Below are positions 22,201-31,909 of a DNA stretch of 35,384 nucleotides, piece after piece. The notes under the pieces were generated by a model, which was not told the origin of the DNA, did not search any database, and saw nothing but the letters and a program-made list of their open reading frames with translations. This stretch comes from Zygnema cylindricum. Its lineage: Eukaryota > Streptophyta > Zygnematophyceae > Zygnematales > Zygnemataceae. Each line of letters starts with the position of its first letter. The first letter of the stretch is position 1. Both the position numbers and the translations under genes were made by a program. The stretch lies in the NCBI GenBank assembly GCA_037447655.1, contig JBBHKE010003525.1:1-35384 (forward strand). Direction: 5' to 3'.

Positions 22201-22624
22201 TAGTAGAAAGTCTACAACTGGGTATGTCATTCAGAATGGAAGTGGTACTTGTAGTTGGAGTAGTAAACTTCAAAAGGTCACTGCTCAATCTACTATGGAA
22301 GCCGAATATATGGCTGCGAGCGCAGCCTTGAAAGAGTTGCTATGGATTAAGGCATTTCTTTAAGAATTGGGTTTTACGCAACACGGGACACAAATAATGT
22401 GGTGCGACAATCAAGTAGCCATTTCTGTGGCTACAAACCCAAGTAACCATTTTAATAGTAAACATATGGACATTCAGCTACATTTGGTACGTGAGAAAGT
22501 ATTTGCAAAAGTGGTAAAACTTTGTTATTTGCCTGATGAGAAAATGGTTGCGGACATGTTGACAAAAGCCCTTCCCGCTCCTAAATTGGAGTACTGCAGA
22601 AAAGCATGTGGTCTAAGTGAGTAA
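19251..22624 (+). pseudogene. E2 pol (protease, integrase, RT, RNase H)
   Basis: Protease D-S-G (Asp codon 19429, WIMDSGASAH). Integrase zinc finger L-W-H-K-R-L-G-H...C-D-G-C and triad D (20026), D (20215), E (20323) in DD35E spacing. RT has M-D-V-K-T-A-F (Asp 21379), S-L-Y-G-L-K-Q-A-P and the catalytic Y-V-D-D (21640-21651). RNase H has T-W-S-D-A-S, K-S-T-T-G-Y and T-M-E-A-E-Y, ending at TAA 22622. From about 19251 to 21785 the only interruption is TAG 20395, at an otherwise conserved Trp. Later breaks are a one-base loss in an A run near 21777-21786, a shift near 21955 and TAA 22361. RNase H still reads well after these. Confidence 0.94.
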
Positions 22625-22638
22625 GCCTTCTAAAGCTT

Positions 22639-22646
22639 AAGGGGAG
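22639..22646 (+). other. E2 polypurine tract
   Basis: AAGGGGAG directly before the 3' LTR and 14 bases after the pol stop codon. Confidence 0.85.
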
Positions 22647-23336
22647 TATTGAAAAGTAAGCTTTAGTAAGTCTTAGAAATTTGAGTCTAGGACTTAGAAT
22701 ATTTTTTGAATACCAACTGTTCAATATTGACCAAATTTAGTGTGGATTTTTCATAGTATCTACACGAATTGGTATCTTTAAGTTAATTAGTGTGTACGTC
22801 CGCCAATGAATGTAGACGTGATAAGAATCACTCGGATTTTTAGGGTATAGATATTGTTAGTGGACAATTCTGGTCCAAACACTTAGATTTTTGTCAATAG
22901 GGTGTTTGGTGAACCATGTACATACGTTTTTGATGTTTTCTAGATCTTTTAGATGTTTTCTAGATCTTTTGAGTATTTAGTTCAATTAAGATTGATAAAC
23001 TCAACACAGAATGTACATTCTACACAAGAATTAAGGAAATGAAAGCACTGAGTGCAGTTTAAGGTGTTTTATGCTCTATTGTCTCTAATTTGCTTGTAGT
23101 ACATGTTTGTTTGGTTAAAAGACCTCATTCGTTTGGAGTAACATATCTTACACTATAGATCTAGTCTTGTAGGCATTTCACTTTGGGTTTGCTTCCGCTA
23201 ACATGTCTGATAAAGGCTCAGCTCCTATTGCAAGTGCTCCTATTAGCCCTAGTGCTCCACATGCTTCTGTTGGTGCAAGTGTGACTCCTAGTGGGAGTGG
23301 ATCACAGCTGAGTCTTAATGCCTATGACCTTCAACA
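22647..23336 (+). repeat. E2 3' LTR (690 bp)
   Basis: Same length as the 5' LTR and about 95% identical. It includes a second copy of the gag start (ATG 23203) and the following 44 codons, open in frame. Mismatches look denser in those codons than in the rest. It ends ...TTCAACA before TTGTA. Confidence 0.93.
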
Positions 23337-23341
23337 TTGTA
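23337..23341. repeat. Target site duplication of E2, right (TTGTA)
   Basis: Matches 17828-17832. The next bases to 23358 belong to E4 gag on the minus strand. Confidence 0.9.
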
Positions 23342-23362
23342 TTTCCATATTTTTCTGATTGT

Positions 23363-23839
23363 AGTCGTTGAAAATACGCGCGAGATATTTGTTTCGCGTT
23401 CGAAACAAATGAGTGGTATCTGTTTCATAAAATTCATTAAATCATACTCCGTACTATACAAAACTGTATCTATGCATTACATATCTATTTTCCGTTATAC
23501 AAACTACTCTACGTGTCTTAACATAAATATTTGTCAAACCTAATGTACTGTAGCACTGGCTTTAGACATCAAGGTTAAAGCTAACGGCTAATTTGACGTA
23601 AGGTAGTTTCCAGGATCGAATCCTGGGTCCGTCAAACCTTTTAGATAACTCTATCAAGATTTGCCTTCCTGTCCTCTTTGGAAAGCCTAGGCAGCCATGG
23701 ATCCAACTCCTCCTCAAGTCTTCAGTGACTGCGACAAGTGTGGGGACTTGAGTGAAGAGTAAGAGGCAGACTGTCACTGTCCCCTTTTTGCCTTTTATTT
23801 TTACAATCTCTAGACCTAGAAAATACTTAAATTTCAGCA
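23363..23839 (-). repeat. E4 5' LTR, truncated (477 bp)
   Basis: Aligns to 14913-15389 without net indel and with about 8% mismatch. On the minus strand it begins TGCTGAAAT at the TTGTT duplication. At 23362 it passes straight into gag codons, so the LTR 3' part with TATA box, PBS and gag start has been deleted. The T-arm-like hairpin is intact here (arms 23592-23598 and 23630-23636, inner stem CCAGG 23610-23614 / CCTGG 23622-23626). Confidence 0.88.
23592..23636 (+). other. tRNA T-arm-like hairpin in E4 LTR (right copy)
   Basis: Perfect outer helix TTTGACG/CGTCAAA and inner helix CCAGG/CCTGG with loop ATCGAAT. The loop resembles a T-loop (TTCGAAT) with one change. Possibly a degenerate tRNA-derived segment or a structured RNA element; undetermined. 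Confidence 0.6.
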
Positions 23840-26800
23840 TTGTTATATAACTTACACAAACTATTAGCGCTAACAAGAATGGTTACCTAACTTGCACAAA
23901 TTGTTAGCGATAACAATAAATGTTTCCTAAATTACACAAACAGTTAGCAATAACAAGAATTGTAAACTAAATCTCACAAACAGTTAGGGATAACAAAAAT
24001 TGTTACCTAAATTACACAAAATTTAGCTCTAACACGAATTGTTATCTAACTTACACAAACTGTTAGAGCTAACAAGAATGATTACCTAACTTACACAAAT
24101 AGTTAGCGCTAACAGGAATTTTTATCTAAATTACACAGACTGTTGGCGATAACAAGAATTGTAACCTAGATTACAGAAACAGTTAGGGATAAAAAAAATA
24201 GTTACCTAAGTTATAGAAACACTTAGCGCTAACAGGAATTGTTATCTAAATTACAAAAATTGTTAGCGTTAACAATAATTATTTCCTAAATCACAAACAC
24301 AGTTAGCACTAACAAGTATTGATACCTAAAGTACACAAACACTTAGCGATAACAAGAATTGTTACCTAAATTACGCAAAAAATTAACGATAACAAGAATT
24401 GTTACCTAAATTACACAAGCAGTTAGCGATAACAAGATTTGTTATCTAAATTACACAAACAATTAGCGATGACAATAATTCTTACCTTAATTACATCAAC
24501 AATTAGCAATAACAAGAAGTGTTATCGAAATTACACAATATGTTAGTGATAACAAGATGTGTTACCTAAATTAGAAAAACATGTAGCCATAACAGGAATT
24601 GTTATTTAACATACACAAACCGTTAGAGCTAACAATAATGGTTACCTAACTTACACAAACTATTAGTGATAAGAACAATTGTTACCTAAATTACACAAAC
24701 TATTAGCGATAACAAGAATTGTTATCTAAATTATACAAACAGTTAGCGATATTAGGAATTGATACCTAAATTACACAAACAGTTTGCGCTAACAAGAATT
24801 GTTATCTAACCTACACAAACTATTAGCGCTAACAAGAATGGTTACCTAACTTACACAAACTATTAGAGATAACAAGAATTGTTACCTAAATTACACAAAC
24901 TGTTAGCAATAACAAGAATTATAACCTAAATTACACAAACAATCAGCGATAACAAAAATTGTTACCTAAATTATAGAAGTTGTTAGCGATAACATAAATT
25001 TTTATCTAAAATACACAAACAATTAGCGATAACAAAGAATTGTTACCTAAATTACACAAACAATTAGCGCTAACAAGAATTGATACCCAAAATACACAAA
25101 CTGTTAGCGCTAACATGAATTGTTATCTAACTTAGACAAACTTTTAGCTATAACAAGAATTGTTACCTAAATTACACAAACAATTAGCGCTAACAAGAAT
25201 TGATACCCAAAATACACAAACTGTTAGCGATAACAAGAATCGTTACCTAACTTACACAAACTATTTGTGATAAGAAGAATTGTTACCTAAATTACACAAA
25301 CTATTAGCGATAACAAGAATTAATTTCTAAATTACACAAACAGTTAGTGATAACAGGAATTATTTCCTAAATTACACAAAATCTTACCGATAACAGGAGT
25401 TGTTATCTTAATTGCACAATTTATTAGCGATAACAGGAACAATTACCTTAATTACACAAACAATTAGCGATAACAAGAAGTGTTATCTATATTACAAACA
25501 ATGATAACAAGAATTATTACCTAAATCACACAAACAATTAGCGATTACAGGAATTGTTATCTAAATGACACAAACTGTTAGTGCTAACAAAAATTGTGGC
25601 CTAAATTACAGAAGCAGTTAGCGATACCAAGATTTGTAACCAAAATTAGAGAAATAGTGAACGATAAGAATTGTTTTCTAACTTACAGAAACTGGTAGAG
25701 CTAAAAATAATGGTTACCTAACTTACACAAACAATTACGGATAACAATAATTGTTACCTAAATTACACAAACTATTAGCGATAACAAGAATTGTTATCTA
25801 AATTACACAAACAGTTAGCGATAATAACAATTGTTACCTAAATTTCAGAAACAGTTAGAGCTTACAGGAATTGTTATTTAAATTACACAAACTATTAGCG
25901 ATAACAAAAATTGTTACCTTAATTACACAAACAATTAGCAATAACAAGAATTGTTATCTAAATTATAGAAACAGTTAGCACTAACAAAAACTGTTATCTA
26001 AATTACACAAAGTGTTAGGGTTAACAAGAATTGTTTCCTAAATTACACAAACAATTAGAGCTAACAGATATTGATACCTAAATAAAACAAACAATTAGCG
26101 ATAACAAGAATTGTTACCTAAATTACACGAACAATTAGCGATAACAATTATTGTTACCTAAATTACACAAGCTGTTAGCGATAACAAGAATTGTTATTTA
26201 AATTTCAGAAAAAGTTAGCGATAACAGGATTTGTTATCTAAATTACACAAACTTTTAGCAATAATAGGAATAATTACCTTAATTACACAAACAATTAGCA
26301 TTAACAAGAAGTGTTACCTATATTACACAAACAATTAGCGATAACAAGAATTATTACCTAAATTACACAAACAATTAGCGATAACACGAATTGTTATCTA
26401 AATGACACAAAATGTTACTGATAACAAAAATTGTGGCCTAAATTACACAAGCAGTTAGCGATAACAAGATTTGTAACCTAAATTAGAGAAATAGTGAGCG
26501 ATAAGAGGAATTGTTATCCAAGTTACAAAATTTGGTAGAGCTAACAATAATGGTTACCTAACTTACACAAACTATTAGCGATAACAAGAATTGTTATCTA
26601 AATTACACAAATAGTTAGCGATAATAACAATTGTTACCTAAATTACAAAAACAGTTAGAGCTGACCGGAATTGTTATTTAAATAACACAAACTATTAGCG
26701 ATAACAAGAATGGTTACTTGACTTGCACAAACGGTTAGCTATAAGAAAAATTGATACCTAAATTACACAAACTGATAGTGCTAACAAGAATTGCTATCTA

Positions 26801-27236
26801 ACTTACACAAATAGTTAGCGAAACAAGAATTGTTATCTAAAGTACACAAACTTTTAGCGATAACAAGAATTGTTTCCTAAATTACACAAACTATTACTGC
26901 TAACAAGAATTGTTATCTAACTTACACAAACTTTTAGCGCTAACAAGAATGGTTACTTGACTTGCACAAACGGTTAGCGATAAGAATAATTGTTACCTAA
27001 ATTACACAAACAGTTAGCGATAACAAAAAATGTAACCTAAATTACACAAATAATTTGCGATAACAATAATTCTTACATAAATTACAGAAGCAGTTAGCAA
27101 TAACACGAATTTTTATCTAAATTACACAAATTGTTAGCGATAACAAGAGTTGTTACCTAAATTATTTTTATCTAAATTACACAAATTGTTAGCGATAACA
27201 AGAGTTGTTACCTAAATTACACAAACAGTTAGCGAT
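23840..27236. repeat. 40-bp satellite array C
   Basis: Begins with the right TTGTT duplication of E4 and continues the monomer broken at 14198. About 85 monomers with local higher-order structure: a 120-base repeat (25038-25110 and 25158-25230, sharing the rare variant TGATACCCAAAATACAC), a roughly 840-base repeat (about 25380-25900 and 26220-26700) and a 55-base out-of-register duplication at 27110-27219. It ends at the E3 LTR. Confidence 0.97.
27110..27219. repeat. 55-bp perfect duplication in satellite
   Basis: 27110-27164 is repeated exactly at 27165-27219. The unit is not a multiple of 40, so it breaks the array register. It lies 17 bases before E3. Confidence 0.93.
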
Positions 27237-28127
27237 TGTTGTTTTTTAAAGCTTTAGTCCTCTCTATATTTTTTGAGACGAAGCCTCAAGACTTGGAAAT
27301 ATTTTTAGAGTTGTTACTTGATTCTACGTAGCACAATTACTATGAAGACGTCACTACAGTATTCTTCGTGACAAGACATACTCCGTGACAAGATTTACAA
27401 GAAGTCCTTTATCGAACGATATTTATGTGATAAGAAAGATTACAAAATGGCGCGCACTACTTAATTAGGACATACTATCCGATAGACAAGATCAAACTTA
27501 CAAAGACCTACCAGAATCTGGAAGTGGACCACAGCGACGCCGCGGCAAGTTTCGTAACGTATAATGTTTTAATGTTGGTGGTGACTCTATCGAAACGGGA
27601 GTTTGTCATCTCACGTAATTGTATATTAGTGTGAACGGTTTGTAATAGACGTCTGTAGACAATTAAGGTTTGTCTGTACTGTACCAAACAATAGACACGA
27701 AAGATGAATTTAACATATATCAGGTATTTAGTTAGTGTACATTAGAGTACGGCTAAATAGTACCGTAACATTATTTAAATTGCTGTGATTGGCTAATTAG
27801 ACAGTAGTAGAATTTATTTGTATAAATTCTAGGACTTGGTTACTTTCATGTATTCCTTGTACAAGGTTTCAAAGGGCACATTTTGTACATTTTAGGGGAT
27901 ATTCTTTGAGCTATATCTCTTGGTTTAGTTGGGCGTTTTGCTTGAAACTTTGTGAGTTGTTAGCACACGTAGTAAACTACACGCTGGTGTAGTTTGGGGC
28001 CATTTGGCCATATTGACTACTTTGTGCAGTGGGCCGAAGTCGGTATCTTGAGTGCTTCCCCTTTTGGTTTTGTGATGGCTTCTAATCTAGTGGCACTTGG
28101 TGCTACTACGGTTGTCACAGAGCAGAA
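27237..28127 (+). repeat. E3 5' LTR (891 bp)
   Basis: Starts TGTTGTTTTTTAAAGC and ends ...GAGCAGAA before the PBS (the 3' copy has ...AAGCAACA, giving the expected CA end). It carries a CCAAT box in reverse (ATTGGCT, 27788-27794), a TATA box and the gag ATG at 28075; the last 53 bases are coding. Differences to the 3' LTR cluster in the first half and in the gag codons, with a 377-base identical block between. Confidence 0.93.
27821..27826 (+). promoter_or_regulatory. E3 LTR TATA box
   Basis: TATAAA, 27 bases downstream of the reversed CCAAT box. The 3' copy is at 31603-31608. Confidence 0.65.
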
Positions 28128-28860
28128 GGTTACGGGCCCTCCCTCAAAAATACCTGTCTTCGATGGCACGGACTATATCTATTGGGCGGATATGGTGGAG
28201 CTATATTTTATGAATATAAACCTTATGGATGTTTTGGATGGATCTCTGGCCGAATCGGATGCGAGCTGGAAGAAGAAAAATTTGCAGTGTCTCCACATCA
28301 TCAAACTACTTATTTCGAAGGAGGTTGGAATGGCGCATATTTAAATGAAAAAGGCGTCAAAAATTTGGAAGTCATTAAAAGACATATACATCAAGACTGA
28401 TGTTCAGCACCAAATGATCACTGCTGGAAAAATTTAGGAGTATAAGTACTCTGGTGGTGGTAGTATGACAGAGTACTGTTATGGTTTGAGAAAATTAATT
28501 GTAGAAAATGCTTGTTCAGGTGGCATTTTTCCTAATGACCAACAAGCATTAATGTTAATGAGAGGGCTTCCTATTGAATATAAAAGAGGCTTTGACAATT
28601 TGAAAAAATTACCGCAGGCTGAGTGGAATCTAGCGATAGCAATTCAGTATGTGTTAGATGAAGAGTCTAGTCAGGAAGATTTTAAAGGTAGTGGACAAGC
28701 TGAAGCTTTTTATACAGAAAGTGCTCGAAAAGTACAGTTTCAGAATAGTCATATTAAAAAGAGGCCTGATGTATGCTATTACTGTAATGAAAATAGACAT
28801 GGCTATAGAAGTTGTCCAAAGTATAAAAAGGCTGGTGAAACTAGAATCTTTCGTCCTGGT
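28075..28860 (+). pseudogene. E3 gag (broken)
   Basis: ATG 28075 inside the LTR opens a frame aligned with E1 gag: P-V-F-D-G-T-D-Y near residue 30, Y-W-A-D-M-V-E near 40, K-Y-S-G-G-G-S-M near 125, M-R-G-L-P near 165, and a C-Y-Y-C-x4-H-x4-C knuckle (first Cys codon 28774). Stops TAA 28342 and TAG 28435 interrupt it; the latter is Trp in E1. An upstream in-frame TTG at 27994 is not a credible start. The frame continues directly into the pol remnant. Confidence 0.9.
28128..28142 (+). other. E3 primer binding site (initiator tRNA-Met half)
   Basis: GGTTACGGGCCC after the LTR end, one mismatch from the copia-type site. Read as gag codons K-V-T-G-P. Confidence 0.75.
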
Positions 28861-29816
28861 TGGTATATACGAAAATCAGAGTTTCGCCTACCTACACAAA
28901 CTTCCGCCTCCACCTCAAATATGATAGAAAAGGAAAAACAAGTTTTGAATTTTTCGGAAACAAACGAAAATTCCCTTTATGCACACACTAATACGATTAT
29001 AGGAGAAAAAGACTTTGGTTGGAAAATGGATCTGAAAAAGGAAGGTATAATTGAAGGTGTAGAATTTAGCAAAAAGGAAGAAATTTTATGTAATGGTTTT
29101 TCTCTCGAAAGGATATATATAAATCCTTGTGAGAGCGGCCATAGAACAGAAAAAGTGTTAGAATTAGTTCACTTGAGTGTATGGGGACCAGCTAAAATCG
29201 CATCTATAGGAGGTAAGAGATATATGGTGACGTTCACGGATGACTACTCAGGCTACACGAAAATTTACTTCATGAAGGAGAAAAGTGAATTGTTTTCCAA
29301 CTTCAAAAAATTCAAAACCTGGAGCGAGGAAATTCACGGAATTCAATTACGAACATTGAGATTGGACAACAAATAAGAATATCTATCACAAGATTTCCTC
29401 ACTTTTCTGGAAGAAAATGAAATATCCCATAGAAGTTTAGAGAAAAATGACAAAGGAGAGAGAGTAAATAGAACATTAACTGCAGCTGCCACATCAATGC
29501 TTGTAGAGAAAAATGTAGATTTGAAATTTTAGGCTGGGGCCTTAAATTGTGCCACATATATCAAAAATAGATTAGAGTCTAGAGTAGTGAAATGAAAGTC
29601 ACCTCATGAGATGTGGATTGGAAGAAAACCAACAGCCAGTCATCTTAGAGTATTTGGTAGCAAGGTTTTTATTGCAGGGAGCATTTAGACAAGGTGGAAA
29701 ATAGAGCTGAAAGGTATATTTGGAATCCTAGTTGGTTACGATGATTCGTCAGAAGAATATAGAGTATATGTACCCGAGAAGAATAGGGTAGTAATAACAA
29801 GAAATATCACTTTATA
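28861..29816 (+). pseudogene. E3 integrase remnant, protease deleted
   Basis: In the gag frame. Where E1 has the protease D-T-G, E3 jumps from G-W-K-M-D to L-K-K-E-G-I-I-E-G-V, matching sequence about 160 residues further on in E1. The deletion therefore removes the protease active site and the integrase His-His zinc finger; the Cys pair is also lost (C-N-G-F). The integrase core follows with F-T-D-D-Y-S-G and R-L-D-N. The middle Asp remains, but the segment with the catalytic Glu is scrambled. Stops include 29374 and TAG 29530 (shared Trp position). It ends at R-N-I-T-L before TAA 29814. Confidence 0.85.
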
Positions 29817-29932
29817 AATGAGGAGGAATTAACTGTTGACGGAAAACATAAAAAATTATTGAATATGTCATTTTTCAACCTAGGATGGATCAAGTTTTAA
29901 CGTTACAAGGACTCGATAAGGCGTCGAGCACA

Positions 29933-30151
29933 AGTAGCGACGACTGTGTCTCGTCGCTGGACCAGCGACGAGTTGATCTCGTCACTAGATCATTAATGAC
30001 GGGCTCCGAAGAAAAAACACGAAGTAGCGACGAAACAACATCATCGCTGAACCAAGGACGAGATGATGTAGTCGCTATAAATTTGAACACGGGCACAAGA
30101 GAATCTAGTAGAAGTACAGATATGCGTGTTTTGTCGGTGGACCAGTGGTGA
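29933..30151 (+). repeat. 90-bp (30-residue) coding repeats in E3 linker
   Basis: Two and a half units of 90 bases (29933-30022, 30023-30112, 30113-30151). In translation each starts S-S/T-D and carries S-L-D/N-Q-x-R-x-D-x-V, S/T-rich. CpG-rich (AGCGACGA motifs). It sits where copia elements have the variable integrase-RT linker, in a frame different from the upstream gag frame but the same as the RT remnant after it. Confidence 0.85.
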
Positions 30152-31010
30152 GACCATCTCGTCGCTAGACCAAGATTATCAATCACCAGTGAACCGCCGC
30201 AAGCGGAAAGACCAAAAACTGACAATCGGACCAAACCTTCGCCTCCAGCCTCAAAATTTACGGGGGCGAGATGGAGAATTAAGCGGAGGAATGTTATTCA
30301 AAGACATTATGCCCTATTTGATAATCAAGGGGAGTCTCTTACCCTTCGGGAGGCAAATTCAGACCCCGAAAAAAAACACAAGGTTTTGGCAACAAATGAC
30401 ATTGTGACACATATTTTGGACGCCCAAACTTGGGAAATTGTGGAACTTTCACCGGATCGGAAAGCTATTGACCTACTAGTTACACAAAGGACCTTCGAAA
30501 GAGTCATTGAAATTAAAACAGTCTAAAAATACAAGTGGAGAATGCAATAATTAGAGAAGACTAAGAATATATTTGGAATAAAAGTAGAAAAAGAGTTAAG
30601 AGTAAAATGGTCATCGGATTGACAAGGAAAAAAGGAATAAGAAATATGCTAGAAAGTTCTGAAATGATGGATGAAAAGGGCATTTCTACACTTACAGAGT
30701 GCGGACAAAAATTAGAAAGCAGAGAGAGAAACTTTGACAACAATATAAAAGATAGTCTAGAGTTAGGGGGGTCAGAATTTATGGTAAGGATTTCCTATAT
30801 ACACAATTTTTGAAGTCTAGTTAGCTATATGAATTACATAAAACATGTTATTATAGCAGTCATATGAGGTTTGAGCATGAATATACAAAAATAAGAAAAA
30901 GTCAGAGTAGAATTCAGCAGTAAAAGTCCCAAGCTATTAAGGTGGTTATAGTCTGGATACATTGGTGTAGAGACAATTATGGATTAAGTGATTAAGAGAG
31001 TCTAAAGATT
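30152..31010 (+). pseudogene. E3 RT and RNase H remnants, core deleted
   Basis: Translation near 30242-30470 shows P-A-S-K-F, E-S-L-T-L-R-E-A and D-A-Q-T-W-E-I-V-E-L, the N-terminal edge of copia RT. It then jumps at about 30500-30560 to I-F-G-I-K-V-E-K-E, which in E2 lies after the catalytic YVDD; the RT core between is absent. Beyond 30840 coding similarity fades, with no TMEAEY or other RNase H active-site motif recognisable. Numerous stops. Confidence 0.75.
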
Positions 31011-31018
31011 TAGGGGAG
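31011..31018 (+). other. E3 polypurine tract
   Basis: TAGGGGAG directly before the 3' LTR. Confidence 0.8.
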
Positions 31019-31909
31019 TGTTGTTTTTAAAAGCTTTAGTCCTCTCTATATTTTTTGAGACGAAGCCTCAAGACTTGGAAATATTTTTAGAGTTGTTACT
31101 TGATTCTACGTAGCACAATTAGTATGAAGACGTCACTAGAGTATTCTTCGTGACGAGACATACTCCGTGACAAGATTTACAAGAAGTCCTTTATCGAACG
31201 ATATTTATGTGATAAGAAAGATTACGAAATGGCGCGCACTACTTAACTATGACATACCGTCGGATAGACAAGATCGGACCGAGAAAGACCTACCAGAATC
31301 TGGAATTGGACCACAGCGAAGCCGCGGCAAGTTTCCTAACGTATAATGTTTTAATGTTGGTGGTGACTCTGTGGGAACAGGAGTTTGTCGTCTCACGTAA
31401 TTGTATATTAGTGTGTACGGTTAGTAATAGACGTCCGTAGACAATTAAGGTTTGTCTGTACTGTACCAAACAGTAGACACCAAAGATGAATTTAACATAT
31501 ATCAGGTATTTAGTTAGTGTACATTAGAGTACGGCTAAATAGTACCGTAACATTATTTAAATTGCTGTGATTGGCTAATTAGACAGTAGTAGAATTTATT
31601 TGTATAAATTCTAGGACTTGGTTACTTTCATGTATTCCTTGTACAAGGTTTCAAAGGGCACATTTTGTACATTTTAGGGGATATTCTTTGAGCTATATCT
31701 CTTGGTTTAGTTGGGCGTTTTGCTTGAAACTTTGTGAGTTGTTAGCACACGTAGTAAACTACACGCTGGTGTAGTTTGGGGCCATTTGGCCATATTGACT
31801 ACTTTGTGCAGTGGGCCGAAGTCGGTATCTTGAGTGCTTCCCCTTTTGGTTTTGTGATTGCTTGTGATCTAGTGGCACTTGGTGCTACTACGGTTGTCAC
31901 AAAGCAACA
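31019..31909 (+). repeat. E3 3' LTR (891 bp)
   Basis: Same length as the 5' LTR. The gag ATG is ATT here (31857). It ends ...AAGCAACA before ACAAT and satellite. Bases 31482-31858 are identical to 27700-28076, whereas about 28 mismatches lie upstream and about 6 in the final 53 coding bases. Confidence 0.93.

Larger units (their letters stand above)
17833..23336 (+). mobile_element. E2, full-length copia-type retrotransposon nested in E4
   Basis: 5504-bp element with two LTRs of exactly 690 bp, PBS, gag, protease, integrase, RT, RNase H and polypurine tract, flanked by perfect TTGTA duplications. The LTRs differ at roughly 35-40 positions (about 5%), so it is not young, but it inserted after E4. 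Damage is limited to three stop codons (19037, 20395, 22361) and three one-base-scale frameshifts (near 19250, in an A run near 21777-21786, and near 21955). It is the only element here with all catalytic domains recognisable. Confidence 0.96.
14199..23839 (-). mobile_element. E4, old internally deleted copia element hosting nested insertions
   Basis: Minus-strand element whose two ends are flanked by TTGTT. Its 3' LTR is at low coordinates (14199-15389) and a truncated 5' LTR at 23363-23839. Without the nested E2 and E5 it is only about 3.3 kb long. Remnants on the minus strand, in order, are a gag core, an Arg/Gly-rich basic repeat, a CCHC knuckle, the end of RT and part of RNase H. Protease, integrase and the RT core are missing. 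The 5' LTR lacks its 3' two-thirds together with the PBS and the gag N-terminus. LTR copies differ by about 8%, the oldest in the window. It could not move on its own. Confidence 0.88.
27237..31909 (+). mobile_element. E3, internally deleted copia-type retrotransposon
   Basis: 4673-bp element with two LTRs of exactly 891 bp and a decayed interior. Left flank GCGAT and right flank ACAAT form an imperfect 5-bp target duplication (3 of 5 identical). Joining the flanks over one copy restores a monomer in register. The interior keeps gag, the integrase core and the RT N-terminus, but lacks the protease active site, the integrase zinc finger and the RT catalytic core. Many in-frame stops. A non-autonomous relic, with LTR divergence about 4%. 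Confidence 0.94.

Noticed and set aside
22647-23336. Tandem partial second element after E2 (LTR followed by a truncated gag start)
   Set aside because: The same layout occurs in E3; both repeats end exactly before the tRNA-Met primer site, and in E2 a perfect target duplication follows. The gag start is part of the LTR itself.
23562-23876. 104-residue minus-strand frame
   Set aside because: It spans E4 LTR and satellite; no conserved motif, and its counterpart in the left LTR copy is not open over the same length.
27994-28074. N-terminal extension of E3 gag from 27994
   Set aside because: The codon at 27994 is TTG; the first ATG that aligns with E1 gag is 28075.
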